This document shows, in pieces, positions 1 through 11,226 of a stretch of 64,000 nucleotides of DNA; the first letter of the stretch is position 1; each line of letters begins with the position of its first letter. The position numbers and the translations under genes were made by a program. The notes below the pieces were generated by a model that was not told where the DNA came from, searched no databases, and worked only from the letters and a program-made list of their open reading frames with translations. Origin of the DNA: Xenopus tropicalis (taxonomy: Eukaryota > Chordata > Amphibia > Anura > Pipidae). Where the stretch lies: the NCBI RefSeq assembly GCF_000004195.4, contig NC_030678.2, positions 58,807,378 to 58,871,377 on the forward strand, written 5' to 3'.

Positions 1-797
1 CCTACATACGATGACTACTGTCAGCTGACATTCTTATTAAGTGTGCACCAGCAAGTTAGTGTCATTCCAATAAAAACGGTGGCATTTCACATCAGTGGGA
101 TATGATTTAAAATTGCATATACATTTAATTTGACTACAATGTGAGAAGCATGGGTGCTATGATTTGAAAACACAGACATATACGTTTTCTGGCTTACTTT
201 ACATTAATTGTGCATGCTGCAAAAGAATTGGGGAGGGGGGGGCGAGGGCTCAAAGTAGGGGTAGAAAAACAGAAGAGGTACGCACCTAATGCCCTCCCAC
301 TGTTGTGCCCTAGGCATGTGTCTCTTTTGCCTACCACTAGGTCCGGCCCTGGCTGTCAATGCAACAATTTTTGCTCTGGAGCACAGTTGTTTCATAAACA
401 AAAAATCGTAATTTTCTCCTTGGGGTTGGCCATATAAGCAGTCATTCATAGACAATACATTTGTTCAGAGCATATTATTTTTATTAATAGATCAACCTGC
501 ATGCTATATCTGTGCTAACATGTTTAATGCCCTTCCTCTGGGATGATCCCTTTAGGATGTATAAATATAGGGGAGAGAAAATGTAGCACAAAGTTTGATC
601 TGTTATTAAAAAAAGGCTTATATCTGAATGAATCCACCAAGCCTGTGAATGATTTTGCTTACCTGGAGTGCCAGAAGGGTAAAGAAGATGTTTTGAAAAC
701 TGTATTTAGCTTTGTAAACGTAAATTTCCATCAGCAGAAACAACGTTTTACTATTTATATACTTTATACATTTTTAGGTACCACTTTGGTTGTGGTC
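1..797. other. intron 3 sequence, little recognised
   Basis: Part of wwc3 intron 3. Bases about 215-352 (a G-rich run followed by 'ccctaggcatgtgtctcttt') look like a repeat fragment. The 89-codon open frame at 543-812 has no recognisable domain and is probably chance. Confidence 0.4.
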
Positions 798-1110
798 TTA
801 AAGAAGAAGTAAACTTTTTTTTTTTTTTTTTAAACTACTCTAAACAACCCCCAGAATAATATACCTTAGTCCCTGCATTCAGTCTGATCTGGTTAAAATC
901 TCCAGCTCCTTTTCTCTACTTCCTGGTACAGTGTGAAGCCCCGACCCTCTTCCTGCTGAGCTCTCCTTATCTCTTCTACAGGATAGTCCAAGAGGAGAGC
1001 CTTCTGGGCATGCCTGACAGAGAAGAAGCTTTCTGGAAATGCACAGAGAAGCAGGAGCCAATGTGCAGCAGCAGCCTTTTTTTCTGTGCTCACTCATGAC
1101 TGCATGTTTC
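798..1110. repeat. interspersed repeat, copy 1 (truncated)
   Basis: Begins TTAAAGAAGAAGTAAAC and shares about 300 bases with 32557-33035, including 'cttagtccctgcattca', 'cttcctggtacag' and 'tttctgg.aatgcacag'. This copy has only one arm of the palindrome seen in the other copy. The TTAAAG start suggests a T2-like MITE with a diverged end. Confidence 0.65.
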
Positions 1111-2275
1111 ATTGAACACACACGCAAAATATGCACTTATGAAAGTGCTTCACAAACAGAAAGGCTATGTACCCAAATAATAATAACAGCAGCTCCCATT
1201 TCTGAACATAAATGCAGATATAACCGAGATGGAATGGTCTGGGAATGGCCACATCGTTTTAATGTCTGAATAAAAATAAAAGGCTTATTTATAAATACAG
1301 TAGGTTTTTCCTTTAAGAGTGCAGGCAGAATGTACATAATTCTGTCCTTTCATTAAAAGTTCAATTGCTGCATAATTTCCATAACCTGTACTGGGAAGCA
1401 TTTATATTTCTGCAAGCAACGGAATGTGAATACCACGTGTAAGGGCACATATCAACACCATACTGCATCTTGTGTCTGCTAAATAGAGACTTATTGGTGT
1501 TTTCAAGGGAAATAAAATCTGCTCAGATTTATAACCCAAATTATGATGTTGTCACTGATCAAAATGACAAATGTAATTTAATTCTTTGGCAAGACCTGCG
1601 TTTGCTCTTGGCGAAAGCCCTAAGTGTAGCAGCAGACAAGGTATCTTTGTAACCTCTAATGTAACATAAAGTCATTAAGAACCAGCTGAAAGCCTAAATA
1701 TGGAGAGAAAAGGCTTCCAAATTTCCTTGATAATATTTATTTTTTTTACTATATGTTCTATATATAACTATGTGTATATTTAGGTTGAATTAATCTAACC
1801 AAATCAAATCAAAAGTGCCTCACATCAAAAACAAAAATAGGATAATAGGGAAACTATTACATACCTATTTAGTTTTCATGTTATTAGATGTTGTACACTG
1901 CTAATATTATTTATTTGCAAGTGCAGTGGCCCTGCTTTTCCTGCTAGCCAGAAAAAAAAGCTTAATTGCAAATATGCTCAAAAGAGCAGTATGAGCAACT
2001 TTACATTGATTTGTTTAGGTGTGTATAGTTTACCTTGAAAGAGTAAGTATAATTATTGTGAATAATTACACATTTGTCTTTTACACACATTATAATGTAT
2101 ATGTAATAAAATGCATTATTCTACTTAATATGTTTCAGAAATAATTGTATGTTTTCCATAAATTGACAGCAATAAAAATGTTGCATATATTCTCCCACGG
2201 TACACTTTTTAAACTTATATCTTAAATCTCAACTAAAATAATCAAATGTATCTCTTTTTTTAAAAAAACAGTCCA
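1111..2275. other. intron 3, nothing recognised
   Basis: AT-rich intronic sequence without a gene, RNA gene or repeat that I recognise. Confidence 0.5.
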
Positions 2276-2605
2276 CATCGGCGCTAGGCTGCCTGCACCG
2301 CAAGGGAGACTCTCTGCTCGCTCATTATGAGCATGCGTGTGATGTAGGAGCCGTGGATGTGACTCACCTGCCTACATCACATGCATGTGCACAATGAGTG
2401 AGTTGTGTCACTTGCTTGTAATGCGCATGCGAATGCCACAAGGTTGCTGTCCAAACCGGCTCCCTTCTGGTGCGGGCAGCCTAGCACTGTAGGGGGATAA
2501 TTTTTTTTCAAAACAAGACTATTGTTTCCCCTAACCAGAGTGTGGGCTCTATTAGCCCACACTGCCAGTGGGGGAAGTAGTTTTAGCTTCATAGGTGGCC
2601 TTTAA
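2276..2605. repeat. fold-back repeat, MITE-like
   Basis: Inverted arms 'gcgctaggctgcctgcaccg' and 'ggtgcgggcagcctagcac' enclose a second inverted pair around 'tacatcacatgcatgtgc'. The right side ends 'ggtggcctttaa', a TTAA-type terminus. The left terminus is unclear. Confidence 0.5.
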
Positions 2606-2724
2606 GTGTCAGTATACATTGTACTGCTCCAGTAATTTGCATCTGTATAAAAGAGTGATTGTAACAATTTTAAGGTGAAAGCAATTACTATGTTTAGTAT
2701 AAACCAAGATGAGGCAAGACATAA

Positions 2725-3140
2725 GCTGGCTGTACAAGTACATTAGAGGGGATTATAGGCAGATAGGGGACGTTCTTTATTCCCATAAAAAACAATTGGC
2801 GCACCAGAGGCCACCCCTTTAGATTAGAGGAATGGAACTTTCATTTGAAGCAGCGTAGGTGGTTTCTCACGGCGAGGGCAGTAAGGTGGTGGAATTCCCT
2901 TCCTAGTGATGTTGTGATGGCAGATTCTGCTAATGTCTTTAAGAGGGGCCTGGATGAGTTCTTGAACAAGCACAGTATTCAAGGCTATTGTGTTACTAAA
3001 ACCTACAGTTAGTATTGATGTTGGTATATATGGTTTATGTATGTGAGTGTATAGATAGGACAGTATAGGTTTGTGTGTGCTGGGTTTGCTTGGAAGGGTT
3101 GAACTTGATGGGCTTCTAATGCTATGTAACTATGAACATT
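2725..3140 (+). mobile_element. LINE 3' end (CR1/L2-like), 5'-truncated
   Basis: The 3' end of a non-LTR retrotransposon. Bases 2803-3012 are an open 69-codon frame ending in TAG, with RGHPFRLEE, WNSLPSDVV and FKRGLDEF. This is the C-terminal region after the reverse transcriptase in CR1/L2-like elements. Upstream, 'LYKYIRGDY' sits in another frame, so one indel lies near 2790. The 3' tail ends 'atgctatgtaactatgaac'. Similar tails occur at 29806 (opposite strand) and 35036. Confidence 0.8.
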
Positions 3141-3540
3141 TAGGATAACCTGTAGTAATTAGTCTGTCCCACCTGTGCCTTTTACTGCATCAAGTCTGAG
3201 GTACCACAACAAATTGAATCTTATCCACATATTTTCATGCATTCTGTTCCTCGTTGTACTCTGAACAGTTGTCATGCATCAGGTATCCTACCTCTATGAT
3301 TAGGTCTTTTCAATGCATGTTCTTACATCTACTGTCAGCACTACTGCATGTCCTCCTCCCTATTCTCCCTATAGTTCTGCTTTTTCATTGTCCTCTTCCG
3401 AAAATCCATGACAAAGGCACATACTCTACTTTGCCCTTTGAATTTGGGTTTGTGTCATACGTTGGGGTGTCGGTCCGAGTTCATTATATTTTTTGGTGAA
3501 GTTTTCAACCTAAAACTGTAATGTTTGCGTCACTTACTTA

Positions 3541-3804
3541 GGGCTGTGGCAGACGGGGAGACTAGTCGCCCGCCGAGTATGTAAATCGCCGGCGTGATGG
3601 CATACATGGCACTGCTATTTCCCCAAAATTGCGGAAGTTGCCTTCAGAGGAAACTTCTGCGATTTCGGGGAAATTGCGGTGCCACATATGCCATCCCACC
3701 GGCGATTTACATTTTCGCCGGTGGGATGGCATTTCGGGGAGATTAGTCACCCGCAACAAGGGAGATTTGTTGAGGGCGACTAATCTCCGCTTGTGCCACA
3801 GCCC
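3541..3804. mobile_element. Harbinger-like fold-back MITE
   Basis: 264-base element flanked by TTA on both sides (3538-3540 and 3805-3807). The termini are GGGCTGTGGC and GCCACAGCCC. The interior is largely self-complementary ('ccggcgatttacatttt' and neighbours). The 3-base TTA duplication is typical of Harbinger-class MITEs. A fragment of the same family lies at about 37597-37672. Confidence 0.75.
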
Positions 3805-3810
3805 TTAGAG

Positions 3811-4127
3811 TAAGGGCTGAGATTCCCAACCAGTGGCTTGTGAGCAACATGTTGGTCACCAGTTCCTTGGATGTTGCTCCCAGTGGCCTCAAAGCAGATG
3901 CTTATTTTTGTATTCCTGGCTTTTGGGCAAAATTTGGTTGCATAAAAAGGTGTACTGCCAAACAGAGTACTGCCAAACAGGCTGCCAGTCCACACAGAAA
4001 CTGCCAAAGCCCCTATTTGTAACCCCAGGAACATTTTTCATGCTTGTGTTGCTCCCTAACTCTTTTTACATTTGAATGTGGTTCATAAGTAAAAAAGTTT
4101 GGAGATCCCTGAGTTAGGGTTAGAGTG
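3811..4127. repeat. hAT-like MITE, 'gatccc.caac' family, copy 1
   Basis: Termini resemble each other inverted ('gagattcccaaccag' and 'agtttggagatccctga'). The body contains 'gagcaacatgttggtcacc' and 'tgcttgtgttgctcccta'. A second, opposite-strand copy lies at 25738-26006. The exact ends and target duplication are uncertain. Confidence 0.5.
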
Positions 4128-4885
4128 GATGATGCATGACAGCTGACACAGAAGGAGGGCTGACAAAGAATGGGAATGGCTGAGGGAGAAGAGTACAGAG
4201 CTTTTACCATGACTTGTAGTGACTTACATTACATTCTACCACTATTGTCTATTGTTTAGATACAGAGTAAAATCTATTTGTACTATAATGGCTTTAATTA
4301 AAATAAACATAATTAGATGTGCAAACAAAATGAAAGTTAGCACAATCTTTTATTTCTTTATTTCACCTTCATATTGGAAAAAATACAAATATTTTTAGTT
4401 CTATCCTAGCCCATGCTATATCAAACTGGCTGAAAACAACCTGCCCAGCAAAGTAACAGTACATTCTAGAGCAGGACCACATACTGGTTATGCTGCCCAT
4501 AACCTTACATAGACCCCCCCCCCCCCACAGTTTTTCACTCATAATAATAAATTCTAGCAGTAAGAGAAGTTGTTGGCTGGTGCCACTAAAAGCAAGCAAT
4601 CTCCAGTACAGGGAGACCCCATAAATGTATGCCAGTTCTGTATTTCTCTGTACTAAGAACTTTAGACCTCTAATGTGTAATGGTTCTTTAAGACTTTATT
4701 TTCCCAATCTCAGTTTTAACATTACTTGCATACACACTAATATGCCATCATTTACTGCATGTTTACACTACCCAAAGTTATACCATAAACTCTTTTAGGT
4801 AAGTAAATTCTTTCCATAATAGTGTTTGAATACTGAATATTTAAACAGCTGTAAGGCAGTGATAATAAGGTAGCAGGTTACTTAC
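4128..4885. other. intron 3 next to exon 3, poly-C tract
   Basis: AT-rich intron with a run of 13 C at about 4515-4527. Nothing else is recognised. The donor of exon 3 is at 4885-4884. Confidence 0.5.
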
Positions 4886-5089
4886 AGCTGACATAAGAAC
4901 GACTGTCATCTTCACAGAGATCATGCAACTGTTGAAACTCTTCTTGTGCCAATTCAAAACGCTGCTGCTTAATTTGGTAAATCTCCTTCTTGGCATTAAG
5001 AGCCTCCTGGGCTACTACCAAGTATTCTTTCAGCATACGTTCCTGTTCTCGTCTCCACTGCTCTCGTGGGTCCTCAACCTGTGTAAGTT
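4886..5089 (-). CDS. wwc3: WWC3-like exon 3 (end of WW2, start of coiled coil)
   Basis: Internal exon of 204 bases. The acceptor is CTTATAG before AACTTACAC and the donor is CAGCT|GTAAGTAA. Its first AA joins the C of exon 2 to make Gln115. The next 67 codons run from [11 protein letters not shown] to DDSRSYVS, leaving one T. It completes WW2, in which the second Trp position is Val119 (TQVEDP). Loss of that Trp is normal for WW2 of this family, so WW2 is probably a weaker ligand binder. It then begins a charged, heptad-like helix ([20 protein letters not shown] onward) known as the first coiled coil of WWC proteins. The segment LCEDDSRSY is what I recall of WWC3; WWC1 differs here. The next exon is not in this window. 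I looked on the minus strand of 1-4885 for the conserved KYDP region and did not find it. Confidence 0.93.
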
Positions 5090-6649
5090 CTATAAGACAG
5101 ATGACACAGAATCTGATAAAAATGTGTGCACTTACTGGACCCTCCAGGGATCAGATCTTGTCCTACAAGAGATTTTTGAGGGGCTATTTTTGAGTAACAT
5201 CCTCACTTCAATAGAATCCTCATTTCAATAGAATCTGACCCCATTAATAAAACAGTACAAAGCACAGGCCCCTAGGACATGGGTTAAAATGTTGACCCAT
5301 TGTGCAATAAACAGATATGTGATAAAAGACTGTTTGGTGCCCCAACTTTTTGGACAAAGTAAGATCTGGTATATGGTCCGCTTCTCTCTGCCTGTATTTC
5401 ATAGGTAGGCTGAGAGAAGTGGATATGCTCAGCACAGCTTCAGCCTGAGTGAAGCAGAGGTTAGCCTGAAAACGCCCTCAGGGCAAAGTTGTGTCGGTCA
5501 ATGCAGCTACAAGGAGCTGCTGACGAGATTGGATCTCATTGCCTACCTACGAAATCATACCCTAGGTCTGACTTTGCCCTAAAATAATGGTCCTGTATGT
5601 GTATAGCAGCAACCTGCCACTGAACACTTACAAGGCCACTTACACCAATAATTGAAAACAACTTATTTACATGTCGATATTATATCTTTTTACTTGTATA
5701 CTGTATATACCCCACATACATACACTTGTGTTTAATCTGTTGTCTAGTTTTTATTTGAACAGGTTTAAAGAATCTGCCTTTTTTTATTATTAGGAACATT
5801 TTGTAAAGTGCAGCTGTCATACTGATATAAATATTGGCTGATTAAAAAGAAACCATGATGTAGCTGTAAGAGAATTCTAAATTGAATTAAAATTCTGTAA
5901 CTTTTATTTACACTTTCCTAAGTTTCAGGAAAATGTTTCTGACAGTCAGGAATGTGTTTTAAAGAACTGACACGTTTATCAAAAAATATCAATGTGTCAG
6001 TCTCTCAAAATGCGTTTGACAGCTTTTCGAAGTGCAATACCTTTCTTTTTCTCTAAAAGCTTAGCAGCAATGTTAGCTTCTCTTGAATTCTTAAACCAGA
6101 TGCACAAATTGCTATACCATGAAAAATTGATTAATACATCAGAAACTATTGGTGGAAAACCCAACAAATGTTTTTGTTTTCCCTTTAAACTGCCAAGGTA
6201 TCTTGGGACTATTAAAAAAATGCATACTTTCAGTCATAACACAGTCTGGTGTTTCATAGACCACATAGAGCAGCGGTTCTCAACCTGTGGGTCGGGACCC
6301 CTTTGGGGGTCGAATAACCCTTTCACAGGGGTCGCCTAAGACCATCGGAAAACACATATTTCCAATGGTCTTAGGAATAATTTCATGGTTGGGGGGTCAC
6401 CGCAACATGAGGGACTGTATTAAAGGGTCGCGCCATTAGGGAGGTTGAGAACCACTGACATAGAGGGAGAGGGCTGGCATACTGGAATAATACAACCCTA
6501 CATTATAATATAAATAATCAGGCTACTAGAAAATACCCAGTGGGTTGAGCCCTGAAACAGTATGCAATGACAGGGCTAAGCAAAACACTTCTAAGTGACC
6601 CATACATTATGACTGAAAATTTTCTAGAAAGAATTAAAATAATACTTAC
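5090..6649 (-). other. wwc3: wwc3 intron 2
   Basis: Intron of 1,560 bases between exons 2 and 3, with a GTAAGTATT donor and CTTATAG acceptor. It contains one hAT-type MITE (6271-6457). The rest is AT-rich single-copy-looking sequence with no recognised feature. Confidence 0.92.
6271..6457. mobile_element. hAT-type MITE with perfect 8-bp target duplication
   Basis: Starts CAGCGGTTCTCAACCTGTGG and ends GGTTGAGAACCACTG, typical hAT (Charlie-like) termini. It is flanked by ACATAGAG at 6263-6270 and 6458-6465. It is 187 bases long with no coding capacity, and lies inside intron 2. Confidence 0.9.
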
Positions 6650-6759
6650 GGTTAATGTGGTCCATGTAGTATACGCCTATCTGTTGATCGCGAACAATTT
6701 CCCATCCCAAAGGTAGCTCATTCCCAACACAGTCAGCAAATGTTAAAGGTTTTGTTATC
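6650..6759 (-). CDS. wwc3: WWC3-like exon 2 (WW domain 2)
   Basis: Internal exon of 110 bases. It follows a TTTCTTTAG acceptor and ends at a CGTAAGTATT donor. The leading G completes Arg78, then 36 codons read [10 protein letters not shown]...DHIN, and one C is left for the next exon. It carries the linker between the WW domains and most of WW2 (about residues 92-123 of the joined protein): Leu93-Pro94, Trp97, the Tyr108-Tyr109 pair and His112. The phase fits both neighbouring exons exactly. The stretch [10 protein letters not shown] is shared by WWC2/WWC3 and differs from WWC1. Intron 1, which separates it from exon 1, is 56,611 bases. Confidence 0.93.
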
Positions 6760-7216
6760 CTAAAGAAATAAAAACAAATTTTTAATTTTTAAAAATGATT
6801 TTTGACAGGACAATGTCTCACATTTTTCAACTAAGTTTTAATAATTGGGCATCTGTAGAATTACGTTTAAAATCTTCCAAAAGAGTCTTATATCTACAAT
6901 GTTTATACACCATTGCACCGTAATATTTTATTGCCTTTGGAGCCTATGTTCTTAAAATGCTTTACAGACTGTGAACTGTTCTCCAAAAATAGAAATGTGG
7001 ATTGCGTTTAGAAATGAGAGAAGACAAAAATGAGTATTATTGGAAAGCTGATTTTAGCTTTTCTTACATATAGCTGTTTTTAATTTTTCTCTTAAAGTTA
7101 CCAAAGGCTTTTTGCAGCTCTTTGCATCACCCCTGGATAGGAGGCAATGTTACAAAAGTTATTTAAGAATAAGTGAAAACAGGTGCCTTTTAGCTTGAAA
7201 AACCCCATGTGGCTGC

Positions 7217-7371
7217 CAGGGTTGCCAACCCTGATGGGGGGGGGGGGCAGGTTACATGGTCATAGATTATTATATTGACAAAGTTTTGTATAGGTTTCAG
7301 TTCTCTTTTTAAACCGGACAACCCCTGTAAAAAGGGACTGTCCAGTTCAAAACTTGGCAGGTGGCAACCCT
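7217..7371. repeat. hAT-like MITE, 'CAGGGTTGCC' termini
   Basis: Left end CAGGGTTGCCAACC and right end GTGGCAACCCT are inverted. A run of 12 G lies near the left end. No convincing target duplication is seen, so the boundaries are approximate. Confidence 0.55.
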
Positions 7372-7634
7372 ATGTTGCTTTATATTACAGAAGGCATTGT
7401 GTCAATAAAGGCATTTAAAATTTTAGAAAACATTCTGTCCATCTTTCAACATGTTATGTACTAACATGGGCGAAACTTGCCCTATTTAAGTAGCACACTG
7501 AAAGAAGGTTCATGATTAAAACAGGGCCACCTAGCGAGAGACTAGATTTGGCACTTAAAAGATTTTTCTTATTGCCAATCTTGCTCAATGGCAATTTTTC
7601 CATGACCATATAAAGGCTCTAGTACTTTTATACT

Positions 7635-7705
7635 AGGGATGCACCAAATCTACAATTTTTCCGCTTCTACCAAATACTGAACCAAACACTTAAAATACAC
7701 CTTCA
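7635..7705. repeat. fragment of 'AGGGATGCACC' repeat
   Basis: Starts 'agggatgcaccaaatc', the terminus of a family whose other pieces are at 30836-30930 and 57555-57662. Only one end is present. Confidence 0.45.
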
Positions 7706-7945
7706 CCACTGGTTTAAATTCGTATAGTATTTAAAAACATATCTGCTCTGATCCCCCCTGTGTTTCAGAAGAACTGACCTGCATAATATCCACCTGTCAG
7801 TGTCCACAAATGCAAATTTCTAAAAAGCCAAAAAGTGAATATGGCCACAGTGCCTCAGGTTTTGAAGTGGATATTCTAGTAGCAGATGTCCAGAAACAGG
7901 AAGATTAAGCTGCATCTTTATTTGTTTACAAAGTTAAAATCATTA

Positions 7946-8437
7946 GGGGCTGATTTACTTACCCACGAACGGGTCGAATGGAGTCCGATTGCGTTTTTTT
8001 CGTAATGATCGGTACTTTGCGATTTTTTCGTATGTTTTGCGATTTTTTCGGATTCTTTACGAATTTTTCGGATCCATTACGATTTTTGCGTAAAAACGCG
8101 AGTTTTCCTATCCATTACGAAAGTTGCGCAAAAAGTTGCGCATTTTGCGTAGCGTTAAAACTTACGCGAAAAGTTGCGCATTTTTCGTAGCGTTAAGTTT
8201 TAACGCTACGAAAAATGCGCAACTTTTCGCGTAAGTTTTAACGCTACGCAAAATGCGCAACTTTTTACGCAACTTTCGTAATGGATACGAAAAACTCGCG
8301 TTTTTACGCAAAAATCGTATTGGATCCGAAAAATTCGTACAGAATCCGAAAAACATACGTAAAAGTCGCAAAATATTCGTTTTCAAGTCGGAACTTTTCC
8401 AATTCGGGTCGGATTCGTGGGTTAGTAAATCAGCCCC
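7946..8437. mobile_element. large palindromic Harbinger-like MITE
   Basis: 492-base inverted repeat flanked by TTA (7943-7945 and 8438-8440). The ends are GGGGCTGATTTACT and AGTAAATCAGCCCC. The arms are complementary over most of their length around an axis near 8197. The stretch 'gcgcatttttcgtagcgtta' is followed by its complement almost immediately. It is unusually rich in CG and 'cgaaaaa' strings. A deleted relative with the same termini is at 54436-54565. Confidence 0.88.
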
Positions 8438-8440
8438 TTA

Positions 8441-9670
8441 GTGTACAGCTTAGAGCTGAAGCTTGAGCGAGTCAAGCACTGTGCACTACAACTTATTTTT
8501 CCAAGAATCCTCAGTGACACAGACCCAATGACTGGATGCAATATCTGATGGATTCCAAACTATGGAAAAAAAGGACTCATTTGAGACTAACAAATCATAA
8601 AAAACACCACGTGTAAAATGTCTAGATGCAGCATAACTATTTATGTAGTCCATATAAACAATACTGTTACAAGCTGTGTTTAGAAAAGCTATGTGCTGCT
8701 GGAAACCTTGACTCAATTTTCCCATAACCTTTAAAATACAACATCCAGAATGTTTCCTCTAAACAGCTGATAATTCTCTGGAATTCTGGTATATTTTTAC
8801 TAAAATCAATTTTTCTGCAAAAGCACAAGAATGACTTGTTCACCAGTGGCAACAATTTCCAAAAAAAATTCTATCTTATCTAATGTGAGCAGTAATGCAA
8901 AGAGAGGAAATCAAAGCTAAAAAATAGCTTGATGTGACTGAAGCCTGTATGAGGGTAAGCAACAGCCGAGCAATCAGGATGAAAAAGAACGTAAAGTTAA
9001 CTGGCTATCTCTGCAAAATTCCTACATCAAGCTAACTGGCTCTTCTGTGCCTCTGCAAACAGGCAGACTCCATGCCTGTCAGTGCAAAGAGATGGAAGCA
9101 CATCAGCTTCTCTCAGGTAGGGAAAAGCTGAACCTCAGCCCTGTGTGCCATTAGCCCTACTGTAATATGACTAAGTGGGGAAACAGTGAACTGCTGTGCA
9201 CAATGCCATTAATTATTCCTACAGGTATGAGATCTATTATTCTGAAAACCTTAATACATAAAGTTCTGAAATATGACATGTCACTTCCCTTTGTATCCTA
9301 TTTAAGTTAAAAAAAAAAAGCCAATCACAACAGAACAGTTTTAGCCATAAAACCAATCAAAAAAATGAAAATGTATACCCACATATAATTTTTTTCTCTT
9401 GTTCAAATTAGGGGCACGGTTATTGGCAGTGTCTGTGCGCCCAGCTACACAAACCTATTCTTAGATTGGCAGGAGGCTAACACTGTCTTCAACCCCTCAG
9501 TCAAAGGATACTTACCAAAAATCAAACTGTGGAAGAGTTACATCAAAGATGTTATGATTACTTGGCATGCCACCAAGATTTGGATTTACTGAATTTTTTA
9601 ATGACAATGAACTTGGATTACTGTTTACCAGTGAATTTTCTGAGAATAAACTACCTTTTTCAGACTTAAT
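8441..9670. other. intron 1, nothing recognised
   Basis: Intronic sequence without a recognisable gene or repeat. Confidence 0.5.
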
Positions 9671-10000
9671 ACAGGTATCGGACCCCTTATCCGGAAACCC
9701 GTTATCCAGAAAGCTCCGAATTACGGAATGCCCGTCTCCCATAGACTCCATTTTAATCAAATAATTCAGAATTTTAAAACGGATTTCCTTTTTCTATGTA
9801 GAAATAAAACAGAACCTTGTAATTGATTCCAACTAAGATATAATTAATCCTTATTGGATGCAAAACAATCCTATTGGGTTTAATTAATGTTTTATTGATT
9901 TTTTAGTAGATTTAAGGTATTGAGATCCAAATTACGGCAAGACCCCTTATCCGGAATACCCTTGGTCCCGAGCATTCTGGATAATGGGTCCTATACCTGT
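9671..10000. mobile_element. 'ACAGGTATGGG' MITE, copy A
   Basis: Inverted termini ACAGGTATCGGACCCCTTAT and GGTCCTATACCTGT enclose a 330-base AT-rich body ('ccaactaagatataattaat'). Four other copies are in the window: 22746-24238 (interrupted), 36538-36861, 51037-51222 and 59491-59786. Tc1 element 1 begins 6 bases after its right end. Confidence 0.85.
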
Positions 10001-10232
10001 ACTATACAGTGGAGGAAATAATTATTTGACCCCTCACTGATTTTGTAAGTTTGTCCAATGACAAAGAAATGAAAAGTCTCAGAACAGTATCATTTCAATG
10101 GTAGGTTTATTTTAACAGTGGCAGATAGCACATCAAAAGGAAAATCGAAAAAATAACTTTAAATAAAAGATAGCAACTGATTTGCATTTCATTGAGTGAA
10201 ATAAGTTTTTGAACCCTCTAACAAAAAAAGAC

Positions 10233-10862
10233 TTAATACTTAGTGGAAAAACCCTTGTTTGCAAGCACAGAGGTCAAACGTTTCTTGTAATTGATGACCA
10301 AGTTTGCGCACATTTTAGGAGGAATGTTGGTCCACTCCTCTTTGCAGATCATCTCTAAATCCCTAAGGTTTCGAGGCTGTCTCTGTGCAACTCTGAGCTT
10401 GAGCTCCCTCCATAGGTTTTCTATTGGATTAAGGTCCGGAGACTGACTAGGCCACTCCATGACCTTAATGTGCTTCTTCTTGAGCCACTCCTTTATTGCC
10501 TTTGCTGTATGTTTTGGGTCATTGTCGTGCTGGAACACCCATCCACGACCCATTTTCAGTTTCCTGGCAGAGGGAAGGAGGTTGTCGTTCAGGATTTCAC
10601 GATACATGGCTCCGTTAATGCGAATAAGTTGTCCTGTGCCCTTAGCAGAAAAACACCCCCAAAGCAAAATGTTTCCACCCCCATGCTTGACGGTGGGGAC
10701 GGTGTTTTGGGGGTCATAGGCAGCATTTTTCTTCCTCCAAACACAGCGAGTTGAGTGAATGCCAAAGAGCTCTATTTTGGTCTCATCAGACCACAGCACC
10801 TTCTCCCAGTCACTCACAGAATCATTCAGGTGTTCATTGGCAAACTTCAGACGGGCCTGCAC
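10233..10862 (-). pseudogene. Tc1 transposase, catalytic part (element 1)
   Basis: Catalytic half of the same transposase, 209 codons from an internal Met to the stop, ending NKGFSTKY. The DDE triad is intact: Asp26 (WSDETK), Asp113 (QHDNDPKH) and Glu148 (NPIENLW), with 34 residues between the last two as in Tc1 enzymes. The glycine-rich block [13 protein letters not shown] is present. The frame continues upstream of the Met, but the single frame break separates it from the N-terminal half. It cannot make a full-length enzyme as it stands. Confidence 0.9.
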
Positions 10863-11226
10863 ATGTGCCTTCTTGAGCAGGGGGACCTTGCGAGCCCTGC
10901 AGGATTTTAATCCATTGCGGTGTAATGTTGGTGACTGTGGTCCCTGCTAATTTGAGGTCATTAACTAACTCCTCCCGTGTAGTTCTAGGATGCTTTTTCA
11001 CCTTTCTCAGAATCATTGACACCCCACGAGGTGAGATCTTGCGTGGAGCCCCAGAGCGAGGTCGATTGATGGTCATTTTGTGCTCCTTCCATTTTCGAAC
11101 AATCGCACCAACAGTTGTCACCTTCTCTCCCAGCTTCTTGCTAATGGTTTTGTAGCCCATTCCAGCCTTGTGCAGGTCTACAATTTTGTCTCTGACATCC
11201 TTGGACAGCTCTTTGGTCTTTCCCAT
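10834..11226 (-). pseudogene. Tc1 transposase, N-terminal part (element 1)
   Basis: Codons from [20 protein letters not shown]. The first ~105 residues are the DNA-binding half of a Tc1 transposase: two helix-turn-helix segments (about 1-50 and 70-105) with an [10 protein letters not shown]-hook-like linker between. After NIT (about residue 104, near 10914-10925) the frame changes. The remaining residues are out-of-frame readthrough of sequence that encodes the next part in another frame. Several codons normally found at this point seem to be missing, so a small deletion is the likely cause. Confidence 0.88.

Noticed and set aside
543..812. 89-codon plus-strand frame in intron 3, considered as an exon of another gene
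   Set aside because: No recognisable domain, no supporting splice sites and AT-rich composition like the rest of the intron.
4886..5089. Assignment of the gene to WWC1 (KIBRA) or WWC2
   Set aside because: The coiled-coil start is similar in all three, but the [12 protein letters not shown] start, the [10 protein letters not shown] segment and LCEDDSRSY together fit WWC3 best. A tree with full-length proteins would settle it.
7978..8466. Phe/Lys-rich open frames on both strands (for example 8162-8386)
   Set aside because: They arise from the palindromic MITE, in which each arm mirrors the other.
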